This document shows, in pieces, positions 43,870 to 54,027 of a stretch of 64,000 nt of DNA (positions within the stretch are counted from its first letter, which is position 1; the number at the start of each line of letters is the position of its first letter). A model generated the notes under the pieces. The model was not told where the DNA came from, made no database searches, and worked only from the letters and a program-made list of their open reading frames with translations. Source of the DNA: Papaver somniferum (lineage: Eukaryota > Streptophyta > Magnoliopsida > Ranunculales > Papaveraceae); contig NC_039364.1 in the NCBI RefSeq assembly GCF_003573695.1, positions 237,750,777 to 237,814,776 of the forward strand. Reading direction: 5' to 3'. A program made the translations under genes and the position numbers.

Positions 43870-44770
43870 CAAAAGGTTTGTGTGAAGGTTTGTTATGTGG
43901 GGAAAGAGGAGAAATTAGGGTTATGAAATTGTATGTGTGAAGGTTTTGGAGCCTACACTGTATGTGTGAAGGTTTCTTATGTGGATGATGCTCTTGTCTA
44001 CCAAGCTACTTCAGAAGTCAGAACTGTTCATGATGCTGTTTCAAATTTTATCACATGGCCCAAAGATAGAATAATCTACCAATAGACTTCTTAATCTTTT
44101 GTGATCTTTTTGGAGACTTAACTTTTGGTAACAAACATATCACTGCCACTTTTTGGTATGTTTTGTGTATATCACATTGGTATGTGAATGATTTAATTCT
44201 GGGTTTGGTTTAATTTGAATGAGTCTTTCAGTTTAATCCAATTGTTTATTTACATTTCAGTTTAATCTAGTTGTTTCTTTACATTTCACAAATAGTAGTG
44301 ACAAAAGTGAAATATATATTCTGAAATATGGGTTTGATCTTATTCACAAGTATTGTAAAATAGTTTATTTACAATCATAACTATGTGTTGTCCAAGATAG
44401 TCCTACTACACATAGTATAGTTGTATCAAGGTACTTCTACAATGCTAACAAGTGTACTAACTGTAATATTCACAATACTAATAAGTGTTGTGTTAAAAAT
44501 TTCTACGATATGCTACTTATGTTGTCCACGATTTTTCTACAATACAAGCAAGAGTTGTGTTAGGTTATCAAAAAAAATCGAAAGAGAATCACAACATTGA
44601 CATACTATTGTCGAACCATGAATCACATCACCCTTTACAACACTTGTCAACCATTGTAGAAAAACTTGGACTTTCTACAATACCCCCGTTCCACAATGCA
44701 TGAAATGGAGTTGTCGTAGGGGTACTGCAACGCTTATATTGTGTCGTCAATGATGATTTTTCCCGTAGTG
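43870..44770 (+). repeat. Right flank, subterminal region and TIR of E
   Basis: No gene is visible. From 44350 the words CACAATACTAATAAGTGTTG, ACAACACTTGTC and TTTCTACAAT repeat, mirroring the left end, and the region closes with the TIR at 44756-44770. Confidence 0.7.
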
Positions 44771-44773
44771 AGT

Positions 44774-46305
44774 CCTCGAGCAAAACTAATAAAAAAATAA
44801 AACCGAGTTAATCTCGGGAGGGTTTACCAGAGGTGTACCCACAAAACCATTACTTCTAATTGGTCACAAGTATCCAAAGAGCTATGAGGACATACATATT
44901 CTCAACCTATCTCCAAGTAACTAGAATGCCAGAGAAATTAAAGGTGTCAGCTCTAAAGCTGACTGAAGAAAAGGGGAGACACATCCGCAACACTGCTAGA
45001 TAAAGAGATATCCGCTACACAGCTAGATAAACATTGTAAGATGCGTCCGCTCCTTTATAGCTGGATAAGATTAGGAGAGAGATAAAGATGAGAGGGACAT
45101 CTGCTACACAGCTGGAATAATTACGTGTGATGAGTTAAACCAGTGCTAGAAAGATCTTGTGCCAGATTGAAAGCGGACTAACAAAGTAACCAAATGTATC
45201 TTTCTTCGACTTTCTCATAGTGCTCAGTAGAAACAATGTCTTCTTCGGTCTTCAACTGTTGATGATAAACTATCGAACCTTATAGAACCTTGACAATTAA
45301 CTTTTCTCTTCGATTTCTTCCTTGACTTATAAATTTCTACTTCCCTTTGGCCTTATTGAACAAAACGTAACGATGATTTTTTTCACTTTTTTTTTTTTTT
45401 TTGGAAACAAAAATTACAAGACAACAATTTACATGGCCATGAGAGAAGGACTTTCAAAACTTGGATCTTCGCAACTTGTGATGTCTTGGTATCATGGATT
45501 CTAACAACTTATATCATTTTCTCTTATAACTTCAACTTTGATTTTTGAATTATTCTTTTCTATTGTTGTTTCTAATACCTAAAACGTCTTCAACTTTCTT
45601 CATAGATTTTGATGTCGCTCCGCTTGTTGATGATGATAAGTTTCTACTGAGAGAGGTTGCTTTGTCTTTCTGGCATTTCCTGACCTACTTGCATTTCCAT
45701 CATGTATGTTAGGTCCATCACGGTTACCCTCTAAAAGGAACAAGTTCTCTCATGAATTTCAAGGATCTCAATGTCTTTTTCTCTAATGTCTCAATAGATT
45801 GTTATCTCTAGCATTCTAATTTCTATCTTTTCGGTGAAAAACAGTATGTAAACTTAGCTAACCGGATACCATGTGACGCTTGAAGTTTCAAAAATGCTAC
45901 TAAAATACCCCCAAACTTAAATCTAACATTGTCCTCAATGTTCTAAAGATAAAATTAAAAGCATGAACAAGGAGAAACTGTTACCACTTGAAGCAAAAGA
46001 GATAAGGAAATATATTACCGTGTCGCAAGAATATTGGGTTACCTCCCAAGAAGTGCTAAGTTTAAAGTCTTCAGCCAGACATCAAATACCTCAAAAAGGA
46101 TTTTCACCTTCCAAAGTCATATATCAATAATCGAAACAATTGTGGGTCCATAAGACCAAATAGAGATGACACCAGTATGAGACAACTGCACTGGTTTAGA
46201 AAAATGAAAAGAAGGAGCACGTCCTCATCTAAGGTTTATGTCAAGACAACTGGGTTTATCTGCGGCGCGTAATTGAACTTCATATGTGTGTCTCGAAAAA
46301 TAGAT
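44774..46305 (-). other. 3' non-coding part of element C
   Basis: Matches the 3' parts of A and B (CCGAGTTAATCTCGGG near 44803, GAGGTGTACCCACAAAA near 44830). It holds the internal polypurine-like motif at 45905-45945. The C-terminal motif DPQLFRLL of the additional ORF survives out of frame near 46140-46170. No other gene is visible. Confidence 0.6.
45905..45945 (-). other. Internal polypurine-like motif of element C
   Basis: Minus strand reads GAGGACAATGTTAGATTTAA then GTTTGGGGGTATTT, nearly the same as 1379-1420 in element A. Confidence 0.6.
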
Positions 46306-46698
46306 TCATCCGAAAAAACGAGTCTCTAATACCTGGGTTACCTCCTGGACAGTATTAGGTGGATCGGGTTGCGGAGTATGAATAAACTCAAGTGATATCT
46401 CAGATGCACAAAGCTCGAGTCCCAAGTTAGGGACTCTAGTTAGGGATACGTGACAATCATAAGAACCATCACTACCCCCAAACTTAGGGTTTTCACTACT
46501 CACAGACAAACCTCTAACTATTGCTTGAATTTCCGGATCTTTAGAATCCTTAAAATACTCAAGAGATTCTTCCAATTCTCCACCCCCAATCTTATGGTTA
46601 TCATTACTCTCAAAAATACCTAACACTATTTCCTGAATTTCAGGGTCCGTAGAGTCTTTAAAATACTCAAGGGTTTCTTCTGAAGATTGATCACACAT
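46306..46698 (-). CDS. Additional ORF of element C (130 aa), related to the 429-aa ORF of A
   Basis: The frame contains two tandem copies of a ~45-residue unit: SSEETLEYFKDSTDPEIQEI and EESLEYFKDSKDPEIQAIV, each followed by an SxNxKxGG-like piece. It then reads VPNLGLELCAS and PPNTVQEVTQVLETRF. The 429-aa ORF of A has one copy of this unit (HFQESDDLEIREIM, NSKFGG) and the same downstream motif (NITHLGLDI, then NDIQQESQLLETHP). The reading frame is lost after 46306, since the C-terminal motif found in A lies in another frame. Function unknown. It is likely a truncated form. Confidence 0.5.
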   Translation of the reverse strand: MCDQSSEETLEYFKDSTDPEIQEIVLGIFESNDNHKIGGGELEESLEYFKDSKDPEIQAIVRGLSVSSENPKFGGSDGSYDCHVSLTRVPNLGLELCASEISLEFIHTPQPDPPNTVQEVTQVLETRFFG

Positions 46699-46889
46699 CT
46701 AGTCTAAGAGAATGGTTTCCTAAAATTCATCTAAAGAATCTCCCAATAGAGTATCGTGCCAATTATCCTGAACTAAATCCTGAACTAAAGTGCTAATCAT
46801 ATTCACTTCTTCTAATTCATCATTCTCAGAAGGTTTTCTAGTAACATTAAAGACATTTAGTTCAGTGGTCATATTACCAAAGGATATGT
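46699..46889 (-). pseudogene. Start of pol in element C, followed by deletion of RT to integrase
   Basis: The minus strand reads MTTELNVFNVTRKPSEN and EEVNMISTLVQDLVQDNW, the equivalent of the first residues of B's pol ([28 protein letters not shown]). It then runs into the additional ORF without any RT, RNase H or integrase sequence, so ~3 kb is missing. Confidence 0.65.
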
Positions 46890-47663
46890 TCATAAGTCCG
46901 GTTCTAATTTGATGACAACGTTAGATGTGGCTAAAAATGGGCGACCTAAAATCACCGGGATTTGAGCACTTGGGTCCTGAACTGGCTGGGTATCTAAAAC
47001 AACAAAATCCACCGGATAAATAAACTTATCAACCTCAATAAGAACATCCTCTATGACACCACGAGGGACTTTGACAAACCTATCAGCTAATTGTAGTGTC
47101 ATTTTGGTCGGTTTCAACTTACCAAGACCTAGATGGGTGTATACATGATACGAGAGTAAGTTAACACTAGCTCCTAAGTCAAGTAATCCCTTATCGACAG
47201 TGTGGTTACCAATTGCACAAGATATGGTAGGGCATCCAGGGTCCTTATACTTAGGGTGTGTTTGGTTTAGAAGAATTGAACTTACTTGACCAGCTAAAAA
47301 GGCTTTCTTATGAACATTAAGCTTACGCTTTCTTGTACAAAGATCTTTAAGGAATTTGGCATAAGCAGGCATCTGCCTAATTGCTTCTAATAAAGGAATG
47401 TTGATGTTGACCTGCTTAAATATTTCTGTTATCTCGTTGAAAGTTGACTCCTTATTTGTTGGGGTTAACAACTGAGGATATGGGGCTGTAGGCACAAAGA
47501 TAGTCCTATCATGAATTTCTTGGGACTCCTTAGAAATTGTTTCAGTTTCCTCAGTTATGGGTTCCTCTAGGGAAGTAGAGGGTGGAACTACAGTATGTTC
47601 ACTAGGCATGGCTACCTTATTGTCTACTGTTTTACCGCTCCTGAGGGTTTTTATCGAGTTCAC
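46890..47663 (-). CDS. Protease region of element C
   Basis: 257 open codons align along B's gag-protease C-terminal third: [55 protein letters not shown], then the active site [15 protein letters not shown] (about residues 160-174) and [14 protein letters not shown] near the end. As read it is separated from gag by stops upstream. An intact protease core is plausible, but an active polyprotein is not. The sequence TTTGGTAAT just downstream (46873-46881) shows the base that is missing in element B. Confidence 0.7.
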   Translation of the reverse strand: MNSIKTLRSGKTVDNKVAMPSEHTVVPPSTSLEEPITEETETISKESQEIHDRTIFVPTAPYPQLLTPTNKESTFNEITEIFKQVNINIPLLEAIRQMPAYAKFLKDLCTRKRKLNVHKKAFLAGQVSSILLNQTHPKYKDPGCPTISCAIGNHTVDKGLLDLGASVNLLSYHVYTHLGLGKLKPTKMTLQLADRFVKVPRGVIEDVLIEVDKFIYPVDFVVLDTQPVQDPSAQIPVILGRPFLATSNVVIKLEPDL

Positions 47664-49185
47664 ATGGTTTTATAATTCCTCACCAACTAAAGATATTTGA
47701 TGGACCCCCCTAGGATTGGCTTGAGTTTGACTAGGAAACTTACCTTCTTCTCTCTCACTTAAATACTTAGCTATTTGGCCGATTTGAAGTTCTAATTTAG
47801 CAAGAGTCTGGGAATTATCCTTATGGTTCTGCATGGTTTCTTGTTGAAATCTAAGGTGGTTAGCTGATAACATATCATGGTTCTTTACTAACATAGTAAG
47901 AGCTTCTTCTAAGGTAGAGATCTTTTTCTCAGAAGTGTTCTGAAACTGGGTTTGACCTGAAGGGTTCTGAGTATAACCAAAACATGGGGGAGGCTAAGTA
48001 TTACTAGGCTGACCTTGATTCTGGCCCTTGGACCAAGAAAAATTAGGATGGTTTCTCTAACCAGGGTTGTAGGTCTCTGAGTATGGGTCAAACTTCTGAC
48101 GGTTCTCGAACCTAACATTGTTATAGACAGCATGGGCTTGGACTTCACTAACATGACCTTCCCAAAACGAGTTATTGTGTTCTACTCCACAACTAGAGAC
48201 TTGAGAGGCTCTAATACTATCATCAGTTTCAACAAGAGACCTATGTTAGGCTGATTCAATTCCAATGCTTCTAACCTTCTAGACAAAGCAGCAAACTTAG
48301 CATCTGACCCGAAGCTTATATATACCACATTGGTGCTACTTCTATTGACCAAGAGTATTTTAGGGGGTTCAACAAAAGACTCTCATTGTTGGGATTTTTC
48401 AGCAATAACTACTAAGAAGGTAAAAGCATCATCGGCATTTCTACTAGTGAACTCACCAGCGCACATAGACTTGACCATGGTTTTGGTCGAATAGTCTAAA
48501 CCATCATAAACAATTTCTACTAGTTTCATCTTATCCAATCCATGGCGAGGGCAATGGTATAGGAGATCATTGAATCTCTCTAAAAACCTATAAAGAGACT
48601 CTCCCTCTTGTTGCACACTGGAACTAATTTTCTGCCTAACAACTGCAGTTTTATGCTTAGGGTAGAATTTCATATAGAAAGCAGCAACAAGTTCCTGCCA
48701 TGTTTCAATGGATTCGAATGATAGGTTGTTCAGCCAGGTCTTGGCTTTATCTCTCAAGGAAAAGGGAAATATCTTAAGTTTCAAGACTTCATCAGTAAGG
48801 TCTTTTATTCTAATTGTCCCGCAAATTTCTTCAAAGTCCCTAATATAAAAATAAGGGTTCTCATCATCTTTCCCTAAGAACATAGGGATCATCTGAAGAA
48901 TACTAGGTTTTATCTCGAAATTAGACGTAATGGCTGGAAATTTAATGCAAGAGGCTCGGGTAGACCTAGTAGGGAACATGTAATCTTTCAAAGTTGCCAT
49001 CACTGGCACAACAGAAGTACTAGGGTACTTTCCTCACGAAGAGAAGGATTCTCAAAACTAAAGTTTCCAAAAACAGGGCTCTCAAAAGAAGAGTCTTCGA
49101 GCTCCCCGCTTTCACAAGAAGAACTTCTAGGCTCGTCACTAATCAAACGGCCAAAAGTATTTATTTTCCAAGCCCTTTCGGGCAT
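47664..49185 (-). pseudogene. gag: gag of element C, frameshifted
   Basis: The first 61-codon frame begins MPERAWKINTFGRL (compare [12 protein letters not shown] in B) and overlaps a second frame of 208 codons by ten bases in another phase. The second has the Athila capsid core: [74 protein letters not shown]. After EKSQQ and a stop at 48383, gag continues in pieces (LEALELNQPN, later ANHLRFQQETMQN at 47670-47894). It has several frameshifts and stops and is not functional as one protein. Confidence 0.75.
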
Positions 49186-49197
49186 ACACTAGAAAAA

Positions 49198-50267
49198 AAA
49201 AATCCTAAAGGAAGGGGGGTTCTAAGCAAACACACAACAGGCTGACTCCACCAAAACAAACCTAAAGATTTCTAGCAAACAAAAAGCATGATGGCTCCAC
49301 TTAGATTGTTTCTAGACCAGCTTCTAATCTTTCGAAAAGGAATTCGTTATAATCTGAGCAAACCTCTCTGGAATCAATCCGAGTTTAAGTAAGTTGAATT
49401 GAGACGAGGGAAGCTGCGAGGAGATTTGATACCCAAGGTCTCACCGGTATTATAAGGCGGCGCAGTCACGCATTCAACTCGCAGAAACCATCATGAACTT
49501 TAAAGTATGCTCAAAAGAGTAACCAATATTTTTCGAACGACTTTCCTATTAAGCTCGTTACCCTATAGGTCTCGTTCTAATCAAAATTTTAAGCTTAGGT
49601 TCGCGTTTGGTTTCATTTTCCTAAGGCGGGCAAGAAGGAAACGGTGATGAAATCCGAGTCCTTATCTTAATTTGGCCAGACCTTGCCCTTTGCTAGGAAA
49701 TCAAAACAACCGTATTCAAATCCTCAGCATATATTCACCTTAATGCATACAATAAAACCGCTGACATGGAATTCGCGGGTGTTTCGAAAGATTACCTCCC
49801 GTAACAGAAGGGCGCAGAACCGCTGAAGTCGACTCGGGCCACGACTCCTATGTCATGTGCGAACCCGAGGGGCCGAGACGACATTATAATCGTCGTCCTT
49901 CCCTGCAAACAGTTTTATATTTAATGTACCCTTCCTTAGGGTTTAAAAAAATAAAAATAAATAATAATTGTCCAAGTCCAAAGTCCAAATAAAGTGCAAA
50001 AGAAAAGAAATAAAAAAATAAAATAAATAATAATAACAATTACAAAAAATGGAAGGTCTCTAAAAAAATAAAATAAATTCTCTCTTTTTTTTCTAATTTT
50101 TTCTTTCGCTTTTTTTTTTCTTTGTCTTTTTCCTTCTCTTTTAGCTTTAAGCTTTCATTCCAAGTCTTTAGTATCCAACTTCAAACCTGTATACAAAGAC
50201 ACACCCAAAGAAACGTAAAAAGAACAAATGAAATAAAAAAAACCTAAAAATTCTACCTAAGCACTAA
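49198..50267 (-). other. 5' leader of element C with conserved stem-loops
   Basis: Aligns with the leaders of A and B. The stem seen in A and B is here ACCCGC against GCGGTT (49756-49780), with one mismatch. The CCCGT/ACGGG stem is partly lost (CCCTT/ACGGG, near 49796-49812). Confidence 0.65.
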
Positions 50268-50285
50268 TCCGCGTCGGCGGCGCCA
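50268..50285 (-). other. Primer-binding site of element C
   Basis: Minus strand reads TGGCGCCGCCGACGCGGA, six bases inside the LTR. It is the closest of the three Athila copies to the tRNA-Asp-type site, about 14 of 18 positions by my alignment. Confidence 0.7.
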
Positions 50286-50291
50286 AAAATT

Positions 50292-51819
50292 TGATGTGAT
50301 TTCAAAGTTGTTGTAGTAGTAAAGTTCGTTCAAGACTTGTGAAGGTTCGATTTTTAAATTTAATAACAATAAATATACAAATAATGTTAACAAAGTGGGC
50401 GAGAGGTACTGGGACTAGGATTCCATCAAATATTCAAATTCATGCGATTCACCTATTTATTCTAAACCATTATAGCTCATTCAACAAATATTTTGACTAT
50501 ATTTCTTTGCCTAAGATAGATTCTTAAAATATTAGTTGTAAATCTTAAGCATGGCATATCAAAAGAATTAATCCTAAGCATAAACCATCGAACGAAATGA
50601 CAATTAATTAAGAATTTTTTTTTTTAATTTTGATTTAATGCAAATAGTCAAATAAAGAATTAAATGAATTTACCGCATGATGAATTTTGGTTTCCTCCGT
50701 CGTCCCAGCGTTGGGTTTAGCTCATCATGATGAAACACGCTCAAAAGATTTATTTATAGCTCAAATGGTGCTTACAATGGAGAGAAAAAGAGAAAATGGT
50801 GTGAAACTGTAGTCTGCGATGCACAAAAGGCGTTACAGAATAAACGATAAATAGTAATGGTCATAGATGCAGTATCTCTACGACCCACGCCTGTGTGTCG
50901 TTCTCACTGTTGGAAAACGACTGTCCTGGAGAGTCTGTTCTTCGTGTTCCTCATATTCATCAGCAGCAGCAACAGCAGAAACCGAGTTTGGGAAAACTCG
51001 AATTTCTTCTTCTCTGGCTCTCCTCAGCCCCCCATACTCTCGACACCTGTTCTATGATACCTTGTGAACATATTTATACGTGATTGCGATATTGAATCTC
51101 CTCCATTAACTCCAAATAATATTCATTTACTCGGATTATTTTCTTTTCATTTTTATCGCTGATGTTGATTTTCACGCGTTCTGAAGCTTCCATATTGCCA
51201 TATTTAACTTCTTCATACTCCAAATAGTGGTTAGGTTCTTCCAAACACGAGCAGCACACGTCTAACTCGTTGTAATCCCGTGAATATTTTCTTCCGTCTA
51301 CGTGCTGCCCTGTTTTCTTCTCACGGATTTTCAGCCAAATTCGATCGAAACAAACACCCATAATAGCTTTGTTAGGACATATCACAACTACCCATGAAGT
51401 TTCAGCAATTGAATCACACAAAGACTCCTCCAAAATCCGATCGAAATCTCTGCCATTGTTGCTGCCATTTTTCCCGCCTTTTTTCATTTTTGAATTTTGG
51501 GAAGAAAATGTCCTCCCCCTAATCCTGTACGGGTGTCCCTTTAGCACTTGCCATGGGGTGTAAATAGTATTTTTGGGCGTAAATAGTAATTTTTCTGGGA
51601 TTCCTTCAGCGCATTTCTGGGGTGCCTTTAACACATTTCGGGGGTGCCTTTAGTACTTCACCATGGGGTGTAAAACACCACTTTTCGAGTCAATGTTGCC
51701 GCAAGAGCTTATTTTTCCAAAAACATCTATAAAAACATAAAACACCATAATAAGTACGAAATCGAGTACTAACAATACAGAACATTGAGGACAAATTAGA
51801 CACAAAAATGTGTCTATCA
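50292..51819 (-). repeat. 5' LTR of element C (1528 bp)
   Basis: Minus strand begins TGATAGACACATTTTTGTGT and ends ACATCA. It matches 37002-38471. TATAAATA lies at 51071-51078. The frame at 51074-51634 on the minus strand is an LTR readthrough, not a gene. Confidence 0.92.
51071..51078 (-). promoter_or_regulatory. TATA box in 5' LTR of C
   Basis: TATAAATA on the minus strand, at the same place as in the LTR of A. Confidence 0.55.
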
Positions 51820-52469
51820 TAGACCAACTGGAATAAATTCAATAAAGTCGACCACTGGTACCCTTGTATATGCCAGTTGTGTCGACCTAGAGTTAGGATT
51901 ATCACCAGCTGGTTCTCTTGTATATGCCAGTTGTGTTGATATTAGTCAGACCGGTATCTCAGTCCATTAGGATAGGTTCATCCTAGTAGTGGCCTTCAGA
52001 CAGATTTGGGAAACACCGTTCACCTAGTAAACATCAAAACCATCTATATTTTTATATATCCATCTCTTAATCTATCCATGTGATTTGTTGACTCCGGATA
52101 TTGATGTCCATAGTGCGACTATCTGAGTAGAGATCTGTCACTTATATATGAATTTTAGTATGCTTGAGTGCAAACACGTGTACATCAATTGGAATTTCGC
52201 ATCAGGGTACTTCCTCTTGTAGTCAATAAGTATGCCGACCAAGGAGATTCTTTAGTGCCTTCCAAGGTTATGCGTAGATAGTTAGGGTCTGGAGTATAAA
52301 GGTTTTGTGGGTATACCTCTGGTAAGCCCTCCCGAGACTATAACTCGTCCACTAGGGCCACCTAGGGGTTTAAAGGCTTATTGCATACGCTAAATGCAAT
52401 CGACGATGCCTGCGTTAGTGAGTTAGGATTTTATTTTATTTTATTTTTGCTCGAGGACTAGCAATAATA
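51820..52469 (+). other. 3' untranslated part of element B, right piece
   Basis: Continues B's 3' part after C, starting with the second TAGAC copy. It is non-coding and corresponds, inverted, to 290-1000 of element A (TCCCGAGACTATAACTCG, GCTCGAGGACTAGCAATAAT). Confidence 0.65.
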
Positions 52470-52482
52470 GGTTTGGGGTATT
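52470..52482 (+). other. Polypurine tract of element B
   Basis: GGTTTGGGGTATT directly before the TGATAGGCAC start of the 3' LTR. Confidence 0.75.
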
Positions 52483-54022
52483 TGATAGGCACATTTTTGT
52501 GTCTAATTTGTCTCGATTCTATATATTTTTAGTGCTCATTTTTGTACTTATTATGGTGTTTTATGTGTTTGTAGGTATTTTTGGGAAATAAACATTTTTG
52601 GAGAAATCGGCTCGAAAAGTTGCACATGGAGGACAGTTGCTAAACGGACCCCAGAATTGGCTAAGGAGCACCTAGGATATGTATAGCCCAAATTTATCCT
52701 CAGCACCCAAATTTGTCCACAACACCCATTTCCAGGCAGCTGCTAAAAGGAGACCAGAATTGGATAGGGGGAGGTCATCTTCTCTGTTTGAAAAAAAAAT
52801 TGGCGGAAAAATGGCAGCAGCGAGAGCAGATTTTGATTCGATTTTTGGGTGAGCTACAATGAGACTAAAGGTCTGAAATTGAATGGGTATCTTCCTTAGA
52901 CCTAAACAGGCCTGATAGATTCTTTGAATCGCACCCAAATTGGCTAGTTAGACTGGGAAAAGGAAACAGAGGTGACGGGTTTACACGGGTCCTATTGAGT
53001 TTATTTTTAGAATTCCATGGAGAATAAAATGCTACAAATCTTCCCAAAGATTGGTATTTATCTAAGGAAGAGTTTAGAATCAAAAGGAAAGCTCAGAAAC
53101 GCGTAAAGAAGAATTTGGAAAGTGGAAAAGTCCGAGACTTTCTGCCGAAGAAAAGAGAGAATTAAATCGAGTTTTAGGGTTTCTCTTGGCTATAAAAAGG
53201 TTGCTTCAAGTCAGAAAAAGTGGTACACAACTTTTGGAGAGGTTTAGAAGAGAACAGAGAGCTAAAATCACAAGTTGAAGCTTTGTTTCTGCTGCTGCAA
53301 TATCAAGAACACAAAGAACTTTGACGCACAAGCATCTGTCGCAGAATAATGTCGCTTTTCAACAGCAGAACCCATCTATCGTTTTTCAACTGTGTTGCAT
53401 TAAGTCTTCATCTACTGTTTCTCTTTGTTACAACGATTCTGCAACACATATACACTGTTGCAAATCGACTGTGTTATCACTTTTTCACCTCCTTGTACAT
53501 TTTTGAGCTATAAACACATATTTTGAGAACATGGTGATTATGAGGAGCTAAACCCCATTGCCGAGGCAGTAGAGGAAGCTATTTTTCCAACAAGAAGTGG
53601 TATATTCTCTTTTATATATTTATTAAAAATTTTATTATGATTATTTGCCTTGAACTAACATTGAAAACTATTTTTATTTGAGTGATTGTGATCTATTTTG
53701 ATGGAGTATGCTTAGTTAAAGACTTTTGGTGCTTCATACTTGGTATTTAAAATTATTACTTTTGAAAATCTGCTTGTTGCAATAATAAGAATCAATTTGA
53801 ATGAGAAATTGTATGAATATAAAGATCGGATTAAATCACTTTGAACTTGGTAAATAGTGGAATCTTAGCCTCAGTTGTCTTTTAATATTGATATCATCTT
53901 GATCAGTGTTTGCTAAACTTTTACAGTGATTTCTATTTAAGTTTTAAAATTTAAGTCTATATTTCACCCTTCGCAAGTTTGAGAATCGAACCATTTTTAA
54001 AACCACTTTCAAAACTACATCA
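52483..54022 (+). repeat. 3' LTR of element B (1540 bp)
   Basis: Same length as the 5' LTR, with scattered substitutions. It ends AAAACTACATCA and is followed by the second GATAC copy at 54023-54027. TATAAAAA is at 53191-53198. Confidence 0.93.
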
Positions 54023-54027
54023 GATAC

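Larger units (their letters stand above)
38500..44770 (+). mobile_element. CACTA (En/Spm-type) transposon E carrying host-gene fragments
   Basis: Perfect 15-bp terminal inverted repeats CACTACGGGAAAAAT (38500-38514) and ATTTTTCCCGTAGTG (44756-44770) are flanked by AGT duplications (38497-38499 and 44771-44773), the 3-bp target size of CACTA elements. Element A gives the empty site: its CTAGTCCTCGAG is uninterrupted. Subterminal regions are full of short words such as ACAACACTTG and CAAGTGTTGT in both orientations. No transposase frame is visible, so it is non-autonomous. The interior holds two tandem arrays (38938-41330) and pieces of at least two host genes with introns (42210-42870), so it is a Pack-CACTA-like element. 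Confidence 0.93.
37002..51819 (-). mobile_element. Athila-type retrotransposon C, non-autonomous, inserted in B
   Basis: LTRs at 37002-38471 and 50292-51819 begin TGATAGACAC on the minus strand and end in ATCA. Perfect TAGAC duplications flank the element (36997-37001 and 51820-51824). On the minus strand it carries a primer-binding site, leader, degraded gag, protease, the first part of pol, then an additional ORF. RT, RNase H and integrase are absent. A CACTA element (38500-44770) has inserted between its polypurine region and body. Excluding that, C is ~8.5 kb. Confidence 0.93.
28430..54022 (+). mobile_element. Athila-lineage Ty3/gypsy retrotransposon B, nearly full coding capacity
   Basis: Two 1540-bp LTRs (28430-29969 and 52483-54022) begin TGATAGGCAC, end in CA and are flanked by GATAC on both sides, a perfect 5-bp duplication. 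Inside are a primer-binding site, leader, gag-protease (31022-33247), RT-RNase H-integrase (33244-36456), internal and terminal polypurine tracts. RT signatures and gene order are those of the Athila lineage. Element C (37002-51819) lies in B's 3' untranslated part. Without C, B is about 10.8 kb. The LTRs differ at what looks by eye like a few percent of sites, so B is fairly young but not new. Confidence 0.93.

Noticed and set aside
51074..51634. 186-codon minus-strand ORF
   Set aside because: It lies wholly in the LTR of element C across the promoter region. The equivalent frame is broken in the other LTR.
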